Positions 17,137 through 25,409 of a stretch of DNA of 64,000 nt are shown here, one piece after another. A program made the position numbers and the translations under genes. The notes below the pieces were generated by a model that worked only from the letters and a program-made list of their open reading frames with translations, did no database searches and had not been told where the DNA came from. Source of the stretch: Pseudomonadota bacterium (lineage in GTDB: Bacteria; Pseudomonadota; Gammaproteobacteria; Burkholderiales; Burkholderiaceae_F); the NCBI GenBank assembly GCA_029778535.1, contig JAKOQB010000095.1, forward strand, positions 62,001 through 126,000, given 5' to 3'. Position 1 is the stretch's first letter; each line of letters starts with the position of its first letter.

Positions 17137-18753
17137 ATGCCCAAGCGCGTACGCATGTCGCCGGTGGACACCGCGTGGCTGCGCATGGATTCGCCCGGCA
17201 ACCTGATGATGATCGTCGGCGTCGACGTGTTCGACGGCCCGTGCGATCTGCCGCGGCTGCAGCGGCTGCTGCGATCGCACCTGCTGCAGTACCGCCAGTT
17301 CCGCAGCCGCGTGGTGCAGGACCCGGGCGGCGCGTGGTGGGAGGAGGACGAGAACTTCGACCTCGACCAGCACCTGGTGCGGATCGGGCTGCCCGGGCGC
17401 GGCGGCAAGGAGGAGCTGCAGAAGCTGGTCGCGCAGCTCGCGGGTCAGGCGCTCGACCCGGGCAAGCCGCTGTGGCAGTTCCACCTGGTCGAGAACTACG
17501 ACGGCGGCCACGCGCTGATCGCGCGCATCCATCATTGCATCGCCGACGGCATCGCGCTGATCGGCGTGCTGATGGGGATGGCGACCTCGGATCCGGGCGC
17601 CGAGGATGCCGAGCCCGCGCCGCGACACCGGCGCGAGATCGACGCCGACAATCCGATCGAGCAATGGCTGCGGCCGTTCACCGACGCGACGGTCCGGGCG
17701 CTCGATCGCACCGGCGATTTCGCGGCCAGGGTGCTGCACGCATCGGCCCGCGCGCTCGACGACCCCGAGCTCGCGAGCGAGGCCGCGACCGCGTACGCGC
17801 GCATCGCCGCGCAGGTCGGCCGCGATGTCGCCACTCTCGCGCTGATGGAAAGCGACACGCCGACGCGGCTGAAGGGCCGGCCGGGCGGCTCCAAGGCGGT
17901 GGCGTGGAACGAGCCGCTGCCGCTGGCCGACGTGAAGGCGGTCGGCAAGGCGCTCGGCTGCTCGGTCAACGACGTGCTGCTGTCGTGCGCGGCCGGCGCG
18001 CTGCGCGGATATCTGCTCGAACGCGGCGACGATCTGGCGCGTGCCGAGCTGCGCGCGATGGTCCCGGTCAATCTGCGTTCGCCGGGCAAGCACCAATCGC
18101 TCGGCAACCGCTTCGGTCTGGCGCCGCTGCTGCTGCCGATCGGCATCGAGAACCCGGTCGAGCGCGCGCTGATGGTGCGCGCACGGATGAACGAAATGAA
18201 GGGCGGCTATCTGCCGTTGCTGACGATGGGCGTGCTCGGCCTCGCCGGCCTGGTTCCGCGCGCGGTGCAGTCGCAACTGCTCGAAATCTTCCAGCGCAAG
18301 GCCACCGCGGTGATGACCAACGTGCCCGGGCCGCAGCAGGCGCTGTACATGGCGGGCGCGAAGCTCCGGCAGATGATGTTCTGGGTGCCGCAGTCGGGCG
18401 ACATCGGCGTCGGTGTGTCGATCCTGTCGTACGACGGCGGCGTGCAGTTCGGGCTCGTCACCGACAAGAAGCTGTGCGACGACCCGCAGAGGATCATCGA
18501 CCGCTTCGCGCCCGAGTTCGAGCAGCTCGTCTATGCGGTGCTGCTGGTGCCGTGGGAGAAAGGCATCGATCCGGGAAGCGCCGAGCGCGCGCTCAACGCG
18601 ACCGAGGCGCTGGCCGGAGCGGTGCGGAATCTGGCCGGTCGCGTCGATGTGGCGCTGGCGCACGGCGATGGCGGCGCAGCGTTGCCGGGCGCCGCGCCGC
18701 GGCCGAAGCGGCGCCGCTCGGCGTTCGCGGCGGCGCGCGCGACCCTGCACTGA
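17137..18753 (+). CDS. Wax ester synthase / diacylglycerol acyltransferase (WS/DGAT)
   Basis: A 538-residue bifunctional acyltransferase that esterifies fatty alcohols or diacylglycerol with acyl-CoA, at the inner membrane or lipid body surface. The catalytic motif HHxxxDG is intact as HHCIADG at residues 132-138. Other family marks are the N-terminal MSPVDTAWLRMD, the central SVNDVLLSCAAGALRGYL and VMTNVPGPQQALYMAG. Usual family length is 450-500, so the basic alanine-rich tail after about 490 is extra. CTGGAGAA precedes ATG 17137. AlaX follows by 9 bp. Confidence 0.93.
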   Translation: MPKRVRMSPVDTAWLRMDSPGNLMMIVGVDVFDGPCDLPRLQRLLRSHLLQYRQFRSRVVQDPGGAWWEEDENFDLDQHLVRIGLPGRGGKEELQKLVAQLAGQALDPGKPLWQFHLVENYDGGHALIARIHHCIADGIALIGVLMGMATSDPGAEDAEPAPRHRREIDADNPIEQWLRPFTDATVRALDRTGDFAARVLHASARALDDPELASEAATAYARIAAQVGRDVATLALMESDTPTRLKGRPGGSKAVAWNEPLPLADVKAVGKALGCSVNDVLLSCAAGALRGYLLERGDDLARAELRAMVPVNLRSPGKHQSLGNRFGLAPLLLPIGIENPVERALMVRARMNEMKGGYLPLLTMGVLGLAGLVPRAVQSQLLEIFQRKATAVMTNVPGPQQALYMAGAKLRQMMFWVPQSGDIGVGVSILSYDGGVQFGLVTDKKLCDDPQRIIDRFAPEFEQLVYAVLLVPWEKGIDPGSAERALNATEALAGAVRNLAGRVDVALAHGDGGAALPGAAPRPKRRRSAFAAARATLH

Positions 18754-18762
18754 GCGCGCCGC

Positions 18763-19491
18763 ATGGCGACCGTGGCGCTGCACCGCGAGGACGCGCGACT
18801 GCGCGCGTGCGACGCCGTCGTCACGCACGTGTTCGACGACGGCGTCGAGCTCGACCGCACCGTGTTCTATCCGCTCGGCGGCGGGCAGGCCGGCGATGCC
18901 GGCGTGCTCGCGCTCGAAGACGGCACGCAATTGCCGGTCGTCGACGCGCGCAAGAGCCGGCGCGAAGGCGCGACACCCGACGACACACTGCATGTGCTCG
19001 CTCCGGCCTGCGACTGGAAGACGCGGCTGGCGCCGGGCACGCGCGTGCGCGCGCAGATCGATTGGCAGCGGCGCTACCGGCACATGCGCCTGCATACCGC
19101 CACGCACCTCCTGTGCGCGATCGTGAAGGAACTGGTCGACGGCTGCAGCATCACGCGCGACTACGCGCGCCTGGACTTCGCGATGACCGCGCCGCTCGAC
19201 AAGGAGCAGGTGCAGCGCGCTCTGGAACGCCTGGTCGCCGAAGCGCATCCGGTCACGCACGAGTGGATCAGCGACGACGAGCTGCGCGCCAATCCGCAAC
19301 TCGTCAAGTCGATGAGCGTAAGCCCGCCGATCGGTTCCGGCCGCGTGCGGTTGCTGCGCGTGCAAGGCGTAGACCTGCAGCCGTGCGGCGGCACGCACGT
19401 TGGCAACACGGCCGAGATCGGGGCGTTGCGCGTGTCACGTATCGAGAAGAAGAGCGCGCGCACCCGAAGGGTGGTTCTCGAATTCTCCTGA
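18763..19491 (+). CDS. Alanyl-tRNA editing protein AlaX
   Basis: A 242-residue free-standing editing domain that hydrolyses mischarged Ser- or Gly-tRNA(Ala). Zinc ligands are intact: H111 and H115 in HTATH, C208 and H212 in CGGTH. The N-terminal FYPLGGGQAGD is the usual AlaRS-editing motif. Length fits the AlaX-M/L type with an N-terminal beta domain. It starts 9 bp after the WS/DGAT gene and probably shares its transcript, although no functional link is obvious. Confidence 0.93.
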   Translation: MATVALHREDARLRACDAVVTHVFDDGVELDRTVFYPLGGGQAGDAGVLALEDGTQLPVVDARKSRREGATPDDTLHVLAPACDWKTRLAPGTRVRAQIDWQRRYRHMRLHTATHLLCAIVKELVDGCSITRDYARLDFAMTAPLDKEQVQRALERLVAEAHPVTHEWISDDELRANPQLVKSMSVSPPIGSGRVRLLRVQGVDLQPCGGTHVGNTAEIGALRVSRIEKKSARTRRVVLEFS

Positions 19492-19528
19492 CGGGGGCTC
19501 GCGCACCAAAGGCGCGTGAATCTTCGCC

Positions 19529-19556
19529 TTGACACCCTGGTCGGCGTTGCCAGAAT
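19529..19556 (+). promoter_or_regulatory. Sigma70-type promoter for the tricorn-like protease
   Basis: A consensus -35 TTGACA (19529-19534), a 16-bp spacer, and CAGAAT (19551-19556, four of six to TATAAT). The predicted start near 19563 gives a leader of about 28 nt to ATG 19591, and would exclude the upstream in-frame GTG at 19516. Confidence 0.6.
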
Positions 19557-19590
19557 CGACGCGACCAGCAACAACAACCGGAATCCGACC

Positions 19591-22500
19591 ATGCACGACC
19601 GCGGCTATCTGCGCCAGCCGGCGATTTGCGGCGACACGATCGTATTCGTCTGCGACGACGACCTGTGGCGGGTCGATGCCGGCGGCGGCGTCGCGCGACG
19701 GCTGACCGCCGGCGTCGGCGAGCCGTCGACGCCGGCGATTTCGCCGCACGGACAGTGGATCGCGTACGTAGGCCGCGACGAACTGCATCCCGAGGTGTAC
19801 CTGATGCCCGCCGAGGGCGGGCCGGCGCGCCGCATGACGTGGCTCGGCCCCGACGTGATGGTGCGCGGCTTCACGCCCGACGGTCGCATACTCTTCGTCA
19901 CCACGCACGGCCAGCCGTTTTTCCGCAACTACCGCGCCCATGCGCTCGCAATCGACGGCGGCCTGCCCGAGCTGCTGCCCTACGGCCAGGTCAATCATCT
20001 CGCGTTCGGAGCGAACGGCGCCAAGGTGATCGGCCGCAACACCGCGGACCCGGCGCGCTGGAAGCGCTATCGCGGCGGCACCGCCGGCCATCTTTGGATC
20101 GACGCGGACGGCGGCGGCGAATTCCGCCGCATGACGGAGCTGAAGGGCAACATCACCAGCCCGATGTGGATCGGCGAGCGTGTTTACTTCCTGTCCGACG
20201 CCGAGGGCTGGGGCAATCTGTACTCGTGCCTGCCCGACGGAGCCGATCTGAAACGCCATACCGATCACGACGACTACTACGCGCGCCATGCGTCGACCGA
20301 CGGCGCGCGCATCGTGTACCAGTGCGGCGCCGCGCTGTGGCTGTTCGACCCGAAGGCCGACCGCACGCGCCAGCTCGACATCCGCGTGCCGGCGCACCGC
20401 GCGCAGGCGGCGCGGCGCTTCGTGCCGGCGGCGGAACACCTGACGCAGTTCACCCTGCATCCGGCCGGACACAGCCTCGCGCTCGAGGCGCGCGGCAAGA
20501 TGTATTCGTTCGCGCTGTGGGAAGGCGCGGTGCGCCAGCACGGGCAACCCGATGGTGCACGCTATCGGCACGCGCAGTGGCTCGCCGACGGCACCACCCT
20601 GGTCGCGATTTCAGACGCGTCGGGCGAGGAGCGGCTGGAAGTGTTCGATGGCGCGTCAGTCCGCGCGCTGCCGTGGGACATCGGCCGCGTGCTGGCGCTG
20701 AGCGCGGCGCCGAAGGGACGCAAGGTCGCGCTCGCCAATCATCGCAACGAAGTGCTGCTCGCGGACCTCGACAACGACACGCTGGCGAACGTCGATCGCA
20801 GCGACGCCGGCCGCACCGAGGAATTCGCCTGGTCGCCGGACGGCGCGTGGCTCGCGTACCCGTTCTGGACCGGGCTGCGCCATTGCGCGATCAAGCTGCA
20901 CGAGGTCGCGCGCGCAACCAGCGTGCTCGTCACCACGCCGGAATTCCGCGACTGGAGCCCGGCGTTCGATCCCGAGGGCAGGTACCTGTACTTCCTGTCG
21001 GTACGCACGTTCGATCCGGTGTACGACAACGTGCAGTTCGAACTGAGTTTCCCGCGCGCGGCGCGGCCGTACCTGATCGCGCTGCAAGCCGATGCGAAGC
21101 CGCCGTTCGAGCCGGCGCCGAAGGGCATGAAGCACACGTGGGACCACGGCGCGCGCGACGACGAAGGCAAGGGCGCCGAGGTCGTCGTCAAGGTCGATCT
21201 CGACGGCATCGCGCAGCGCGTCGCCGCGTTTCCGGTCGCGGAGGGCCGCTACGGGCGCATGTGCGGGCTGCGCGGCAAGGCGGCGTGGACCGTGTTTCCG
21301 ATTCCGGGCGCGCACGGCCGCGGCGGCCACAAGGAAACGCCGGGCCGGCTCGAGGTGTTCGACTTCGACACGCTGCGCACGGAAACCCGGCTGGAGCGCG
21401 CGGACGACTTCGCGCTGTCGGCCGACGGCACGACGATGGTCGTCCGCGACGGCCAGAAGCTGCGCGCGATCGATCCCGCGCACAGGCCGCATGACGATGA
21501 TCCGGCGGCAAAGGGCGACGAACCGTCGCGCGCCAGCGGCTGGATCGATCTCGCCCGCGTGCGCGTGTCGGTCGACCCGCGCGCGGAGTGGCGGCAGATG
21601 CTGCGCGAGGTGTGGCGGCTGCAGCGCGACCAGTTCTGGGTCGCCGACCTGTCGGGCGTGGACTGGGACGCGGTGTATCGCCGCTACCTGCCGCTGCTGG
21701 AACTCGTGTCGACGCGCGGCGAACTGTCGGACCTGATCTGGGAGATGCAGGGCGAGCTGGGCACCTCGCACGCGTACGAATTCGGCGGCGATTATCGTAA
21801 GCCGCCGCAGGTCGCGCTCGGCCACCTCGGCGCCGATCTGAAGCCTGCCGCGGACGGCGCGAGCTACGAGATCGTTCACCTCGTCGGCGGCGAGCCGTGG
21901 GATGCGAGCGCCGATTCGCCGCTGAACGCGATCGGCGTGCAGGCGCGCGCCGGCGAGCGCATCGTCGCGGTAAACGGCCAGCCGGTGTCGCGGCGGCAGC
22001 CGCCGCAGGCGCTGCTGGTGCACCAGTCGGGGATGAAGGCGGAGCTGACGCTCGCGTCGGACGCCGGCACGCGCAACGTGCTGGTCAATCTGCTCGCCGA
22101 CGAGGTGCCGGCGCGTTATCGCGAATGGGTCGAGCGCAACCGCGCGTGGGTGCACGAGCGGTCGAACGGCCGCGTCGGCTACCTGCACCTGCCCGACATG
22201 ATGAGCGCCGGGTTCGCGGAGTTCCATCGCTACTTCGGCGCCGAGTGCGACCGTGACGCGCTGATCGTCGACGTACGCTACAACCGCGGCGGACACGTGT
22301 CGCAGCTCCTGCTGGAGAAGGTTGCCCGCCAGCGCGTCGGCTACGACCTCTCGCGCTGGGGCAAGCCCACGCCCTATCCGCTCGAGTCGCCGGCCGGCCC
22401 GGTGGTCGCGCTGACCAACGAGCACGCGGGCTCTGACGGCGACATCTTTTCGCACTGCTTCAAGCTGATGGGCATCGGCAAGCTGGTCGGCATGCGCACC

Positions 22501-22794
22501 TGGGGTGGCGTGATCGGCATCTGGCCGCGCCACAAGCTCGCCGACGGCACGGAGACGACGCAGCCGGAGTTCTCGTTCTGGTTCAAGGATGTCGGCTGGG
22601 GGGTGGAGAACTACGGCACCGAACCGCAGATCGAGGTCGACAACGCGCCGCAGGACGCCGCGGTGGGGCGCGACCGACAACTGGAGAAGACGCTCGAGGT
22701 CGCGCTGCAGGCGATCGCGCATTCGAAGCCCGCGCTGCCGCAGTTCGGGACGCGGCCGAATCTGGCGCCGAAGCCGTTGCCGCCGCGCAGATGA
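19591..22794 (+). CDS. Tricorn-like S41-family peptidase
   Basis: A 1067-residue large cytoplasmic peptidase. The N-terminal two thirds are WD40/beta-propeller-like repeats (for example ISPHGQWIAYVGRDELHPEVY and FDPEGRYLYFLSVRTFDP). Then come a C1 helical region (WRQMLREVWRLQRDQFWV), a PDZ-like segment with GERIVAVNGQPVSRRQ, and the S41 catalytic domain with nucleophile S948 in HAGSDGDIFSH and the Ser-His pair in GTSHAYEFGGD. Family length is about 1070, so the gene is complete. No signal peptide is seen. Tricorn proteases cut short peptides released by larger proteases. The ATG 19591 start suits the mapped promoter. Confidence 0.92.
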   Translation: MHDRGYLRQPAICGDTIVFVCDDDLWRVDAGGGVARRLTAGVGEPSTPAISPHGQWIAYVGRDELHPEVYLMPAEGGPARRMTWLGPDVMVRGFTPDGRILFVTTHGQPFFRNYRAHALAIDGGLPELLPYGQVNHLAFGANGAKVIGRNTADPARWKRYRGGTAGHLWIDADGGGEFRRMTELKGNITSPMWIGERVYFLSDAEGWGNLYSCLPDGADLKRHTDHDDYYARHASTDGARIVYQCGAALWLFDPKADRTRQLDIRVPAHRAQAARRFVPAAEHLTQFTLHPAGHSLALEARGKMYSFALWEGAVRQHGQPDGARYRHAQWLADGTTLVAISDASGEERLEVFDGASVRALPWDIGRVLALSAAPKGRKVALANHRNEVLLADLDNDTLANVDRSDAGRTEEFAWSPDGAWLAYPFWTGLRHCAIKLHEVARATSVLVTTPEFRDWSPAFDPEGRYLYFLSVRTFDPVYDNVQFELSFPRAARPYLIALQADAKPPFEPAPKGMKHTWDHGARDDEGKGAEVVVKVDLDGIAQRVAAFPVAEGRYGRMCGLRGKAAWTVFPIPGAHGRGGHKETPGRLEVFDFDTLRTETRLERADDFALSADGTTMVVRDGQKLRAIDPAHRPHDDDPAAKGDEPSRASGWIDLARVRVSVDPRAEWRQMLREVWRLQRDQFWVADLSGVDWDAVYRRYLPLLELVSTRGELSDLIWEMQGELGTSHAYEFGGDYRKPPQVALGHLGADLKPAADGASYEIVHLVGGEPWDASADSPLNAIGVQARAGERIVAVNGQPVSRRQPPQALLVHQSGMKAELTLASDAGTRNVLVNLLADEVPARYREWVERNRAWVHERSNGRVGYLHLPDMMSAGFAEFHRYFGAECDRDALIVDVRYNRGGHVSQLLLEKVARQRVGYDLSRWGKPTPYPLESPAGPVVALTNEHAGSDGDIFSHCFKLMGIGKLVGMRTWGGVIGIWPRHKLADGTETTQPEFSFWFKDVGWGVENYGTEPQIEVDNAPQDAAVGRDRQLEKTLEVALQAIAHSKPALPQFGTRPNLAPKPLPPRR

Positions 22795-22843
22795 CCACGC
22801 GTTCGAAGCGTCGCCCCGGCCTGCACCGCGGGCACGACCGCCG

Positions 22844-23416
22844 ATGACCACCGCACAAGATGTCCTCGACTTCTGGTTCGGCGCCCCCGGTGACCCGGAC
22901 GCGGGCAAGGAGCGCGAATTCTGGTTCCGCAAGTCCGACGCCACCGACGAAAAGATTCGCACGCGATTCGGCGCCGACGTGCAAGCGGCCCTGTGCGGCG
23001 GGCGTGACGACTGGGCGCGGACCGTGGACGGCACGCGCGCGCTGATCCTGCTGCTCGACCAGTTCGCGCGCAATATCTTCCGCGGCACGCCGCGCGCGTT
23101 TGCCGGCGACGCGCGCGCGCTCGAACTCGCGCGCGGGCTGGTCACCGCCGGCGCGGATCGCGCACTGCCGCCGCTCGCGCGCTGGTTCGTCTATCTGCCG
23201 TTCGAGCACTCGGAATCGATCGAAATCCAGCGCGAGTCGCTGCGCCTGTTCGGCGAGCTGGCGGCCGCGGGCTTCGGCGACGGGCTCGTGTGGGCGCGCA
23301 AGCACTACGACGTCATCGCGCGCTTCGGGCGCTATCCGCATCGCAACGCGATCCTCGGCCGCGCGTCGACGCCGGAAGAACTGAAGTACCTGGCGCAGCC
23401 CGGCGCGGGTTTCTAA
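22844..23416 (+). CDS. DUF924 family protein
   Basis: A 190-residue soluble helical protein with the DUF924 signature: VLDFWFG at the N-terminus, REFWFRKSDATDEKIRTRFG, LILLLDQFARNIFRGT, and FVYLPFEHSESIEIQ. Family function is unknown; the fold resembles TPR-like helical hairpins. Complete length. It follows the tricorn-like gene by 49 bp and ends 5 bp before the convergent small heat-shock protein gene. Confidence 0.9.
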   Translation: MTTAQDVLDFWFGAPGDPDAGKEREFWFRKSDATDEKIRTRFGADVQAALCGGRDDWARTVDGTRALILLLDQFARNIFRGTPRAFAGDARALELARGLVTAGADRALPPLARWFVYLPFEHSESIEIQRESLRLFGELAAAGFGDGLVWARKHYDVIARFGRYPHRNAILGRASTPEELKYLAQPGAGF

Positions 23417-23421
23417 CGCGG

Positions 23422-23913
23422 CTACCTGATCTGCAGCCGCTGCGGCGGCGTGGCCTCGGTCTTCGGCAGGATCACGGTGATCACGCCGTCCTGGTACGAG
23501 ACCTCGGCGCGCCTGCCGTCGACGCTGTGCGGCAGCGCGAATTCGCGCTCGAAGGTGCCGAACGCGCGCTCCATCAGGTGGTAGCGCCGGCCCTTCTGCG
23601 CGCCGGCCGAGCGCTTTTCGCCGCGCAACCGCAGCGTGGTGCCGCTGACCGAGATGTCGATATCTTCCTTGGCCATTCCGGGCAGTTCGACGCGGACGAT
23701 CACCGTCAGTCCGGTCTCCCAGACTTCGGCGGCAAGCAGCGCCCACTCCGGGAAGCCGCCGTCCGCGCCGCGCCCGCTGCGGACCCCGCGTGCGTAGTGC
23801 GTGAGCGCGCCGCCGGCGCGGCTCAGCAGTTCGCGCCAGCCTTCGGTGAGGCCGTCCCACGCACGGGCGATGCCGCGCTCGACCTCGGAGCGGATGCGCT
23901 TGACCGGGTCCAT
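23422..23913 (-). CDS. Small heat-shock protein (Hsp20/alpha-crystallin), divergent copy
   Basis: A 163-residue ATP-independent holdase chaperone. The alpha-crystallin domain spans about 65-155: VIVRVELPGMAKEDIDISV, TLRLRGEKRS, FEREFALPHSVD and YQDGVITVILPK. The helical N-terminal arm (1-55) is longer than in the two copies on the other strand. The C-terminal IxI/V anchoring motif is weak (LQIR). Start ATG 23913 has no good ribosome binding site and lies only about 13 bp from the heat-shock-type -10 box, so the transcript may be nearly leaderless or the start may be further in. Confidence 0.9.
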   Translation of the reverse strand: MDPVKRIRSEVERGIARAWDGLTEGWRELLSRAGGALTHYARGVRSGRGADGGFPEWALLAAEVWETGLTVIVRVELPGMAKEDIDISVSGTTLRLRGEKRSAGAQKGRRYHLMERAFGTFEREFALPHSVDGRRAEVSYQDGVITVILPKTEATPPQRLQIR

Positions 23914-23926
23914 CGTGCGCTGCCGA

Positions 23927-23954
23927 AGATAGGCGCCGCCGCCGCCGTTTCAAG
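23927..23954 (-). promoter_or_regulatory. Sigma32-type promoter, minus strand
   Basis: Read on the minus strand: perfect CTTGAAA (-35, 23954-23948), 13-bp GC-only spacer, then GCCTATCT (-10, 23934-23927), close to the heat-shock sigma consensus CCCCATNT. It faces the divergent small heat-shock protein gene. Confidence 0.6.
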
Positions 23955-23973
23955 TGCCGGTCGCATCGCCGAC

Positions 23974-24001
23974 CTTGAAAACAGGAGCGCATAGCCATAA
24001 G
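23974..24001 (+). promoter_or_regulatory. Sigma32-type promoter, plus strand
   Basis: Perfect CTTGAAA (-35, 23974-23980), then a -10 containing CCATAA (23995-24000) after a 12-14 bp spacer. The predicted start near 24007 leaves about 39 nt of leader before ATG 24046. Its -35 lies 20 bp from the mirror-image promoter for the opposite gene. Confidence 0.6.
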
Positions 24002-24007
24002 TGAGCC

Positions 24008-24042
24008 GGTGCCGAACGGTCTAACACCTGAAAGGAGGTACC
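24008..24042 (+). promoter_or_regulatory. Leader hairpin overlapping the ribosome binding site of a small heat-shock gene
   Basis: GGTGCC (24008-24013) can pair with GGTACC (24037-24042, one G-U pair), closing a loop that contains AAAGGAGG. A competing ACCT/AGGT pairing also covers the same site. Small heat-shock genes often carry RNA thermometers of this kind; this stem is short and the role is inferred. Confidence 0.35.
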
Positions 24043-24045
24043 GAG

Positions 24046-24486
24046 ATGTTCGGAAGTCTGACGACGTTCGAGAGTCTCTACGACGAGTTCAGGCGGATGG
24101 AGCAGGAGATGGACCAGCTGTTCGGCCGCTGGACCGCTCCGGCGGGAATCCGCTGGGTGTCGCGCGGGACGTTCCCGGCGGCCAATGTGGGTGCGACGAG
24201 CGACGCCGTGGAGGTCTACCTGTTTGCGCCGGGGGTCGATCCGAAGAGCATCGAGCTGACACTGCAGCAGAACCTGCTGCTGGTGTCCGGCAAGCGCGAG
24301 GTGCCTGAGAATGAAAAGGCGACTTATTACCGGCAGGAGCGCTTCAGCGGCGAATTCCGGCGCGTGATCACGCTGCCCGACGACGTCGATCCCGATCACG
24401 TCGACGCGAGCTATCGCGACGGCGTGCTTCAGGTCACCGTGAAGCGGCGCGAATCGGCGCGGCCGCGCAAGATCGAAGTTCACTGA
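24046..24486 (+). CDS. Small heat-shock protein (Hsp20), first tandem copy
   Basis: A 146-residue Hsp20 chaperone. The alpha-crystallin domain spans about 40-135: FPAANVGATSDAVEVYLFAP, LLLVSGKREVPE, FSGEFRRVITLPDDVD, and YRDGVLQVTVKR. A short N-terminal arm (MFGSLTTFESLYDEFRRMEQ) is typical of class A bacterial members. Ribosome binding site AAAGGAGG. The second copy follows by 14 bp, so the two are co-transcribed from the heat-shock-type promoter; they are diverged paralogues, not recent duplicates. Confidence 0.94.
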   Translation: MFGSLTTFESLYDEFRRMEQEMDQLFGRWTAPAGIRWVSRGTFPAANVGATSDAVEVYLFAPGVDPKSIELTLQQNLLLVSGKREVPENEKATYYRQERFSGEFRRVITLPDDVDPDHVDASYRDGVLQVTVKRRESARPRKIEVH

Positions 24487-24500
24487 ACCAGGAGGCGAAC

Positions 24501-24896
24501 ATGAGCGACAACGTAGCGACCCGCCCTGAGTCCGCCGTGGCGCCGGCGCAGAAGCGCGAGACCGAAGTTCATTTGCGGCCGCCGGCCGACATCTTCGAGG
24601 ACGCCGAGGGCATCACGCTGCAGCTCGACCTGCCAGGCGTCTCGAAGGACCGGTTGAACGTGCACGCCGACAGCAGCACGCTGGTGATCGAGGGCGAAGT
24701 GAAGATCGATCTGCCGCAGGACATGGAGGCGCTGCACGCGGAGGTGCAGTCGACGCACTACTACCGCAGCTTCGCGCTGAGCGGTGAACTGGACACCGAG
24801 AAGACGCAGGCCAATCTGAAGGACGGCGTGCTGACGGTGACCATTCCCAAGCGCGCGGAACTGAAGCCGCGCAGGATTCAGATCAGCGCGGCGTGA
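24501..24896 (+). CDS. Small heat-shock protein (Hsp20), second tandem copy
   Basis: A 131-residue Hsp20 family protein: PPADIFEDAEGITLQLDLPG starts the alpha-crystallin domain, with STLVIEGEVKIDLP, YYRSFALSGELD, and LKDGVLTVTIPKRAE after it and a C-terminal IQI anchoring motif. The N-terminal arm is short and charged. AGGAGG precedes ATG 24501. It probably forms mixed oligomers with the preceding gene product, as tandem Hsp20 pairs often do (inference). Confidence 0.93.
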   Translation: MSDNVATRPESAVAPAQKRETEVHLRPPADIFEDAEGITLQLDLPGVSKDRLNVHADSSTLVIEGEVKIDLPQDMEALHAEVQSTHYYRSFALSGELDTEKTQANLKDGVLTVTIPKRAELKPRRIQISAA

Positions 24897-24978
24897 CGCG
24901 GCCGGCCGATCGGAACAATCGAAGGGCGCGGCGATCCAATGACGTGCCCGATGGACTGGGGTAAAGGAGGTGAAGACC

Positions 24979-25341
24979 ATGACGCGGATGAAGCATTGGC
25001 AGGACGTTGTAAGCGCTGTCTTCGGCGTGTGGCTGATCGTCTCGGCCTGGGCTCTCGGCTTTGCGGGCGAGACCGCGCCGATGGCTAACGCGGTGATCGT
25101 CGGCATACTGCTGCTGGGAGTCGCGCTGGGCGCGATCTTCACGCCGAAAGCCTGGGAGGAATGGGTGGAACTCGTGCTCGGCCTGTGGCTCGTCGCGTCG
25201 CCGTGGCTGCTGTCGTTCAGCGCGATGCGCGAGCCACGCGCCAACGCCGTGATCGTCGGCCTGATCGTCGCGATTTTGGCGCTGTGGGTGCTGCTGACCG
25301 ACAAGGACTACGGCGGCTGGTGGCGCAAGGCGGCGCATTGA
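24979..25341 (+). CDS. SPW-repeat membrane protein
   Basis: A 120-residue integral membrane protein with two SPW repeats: the first around GVWLIVSAWALGF, the second around GLWLVASPWLLSF, and about four membrane segments. Function of the family is unknown. Start ATG 24979 is preferred because the GTG at 24970 is part of the ribosome binding site AAAGGAGGTG. It follows the Hsp20 pair by 82 bp and may share their heat-shock response; a strong hairpin ends the unit. Confidence 0.88.
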   Translation: MTRMKHWQDVVSAVFGVWLIVSAWALGFAGETAPMANAVIVGILLLGVALGAIFTPKAWEEWVELVLGLWLVASPWLLSFSAMREPRANAVIVGLIVAILALWVLLTDKDYGGWWRKAAH

Positions 25342-25352
25342 TGGCGCCGTGA

Positions 25353-25383
25353 ACGGCAGGGGCACCCGAAGTGCCCCTGCCGT
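25353..25383. terminator. Bidirectional hairpin between convergent genes
   Basis: ACGGCAGGGGCAC (25353-25365) pairs perfectly over 13 bp with GTGCCCCTGCCGT (25371-25383), loop CCGAA. It lies between the SPW gene and the convergent TPR-like gene. No T-tract follows on either strand. Confidence 0.75.
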
Positions 25384-25409
25384 CCTGTACCGCCGCGTCC
25401 GAAGCGGCG

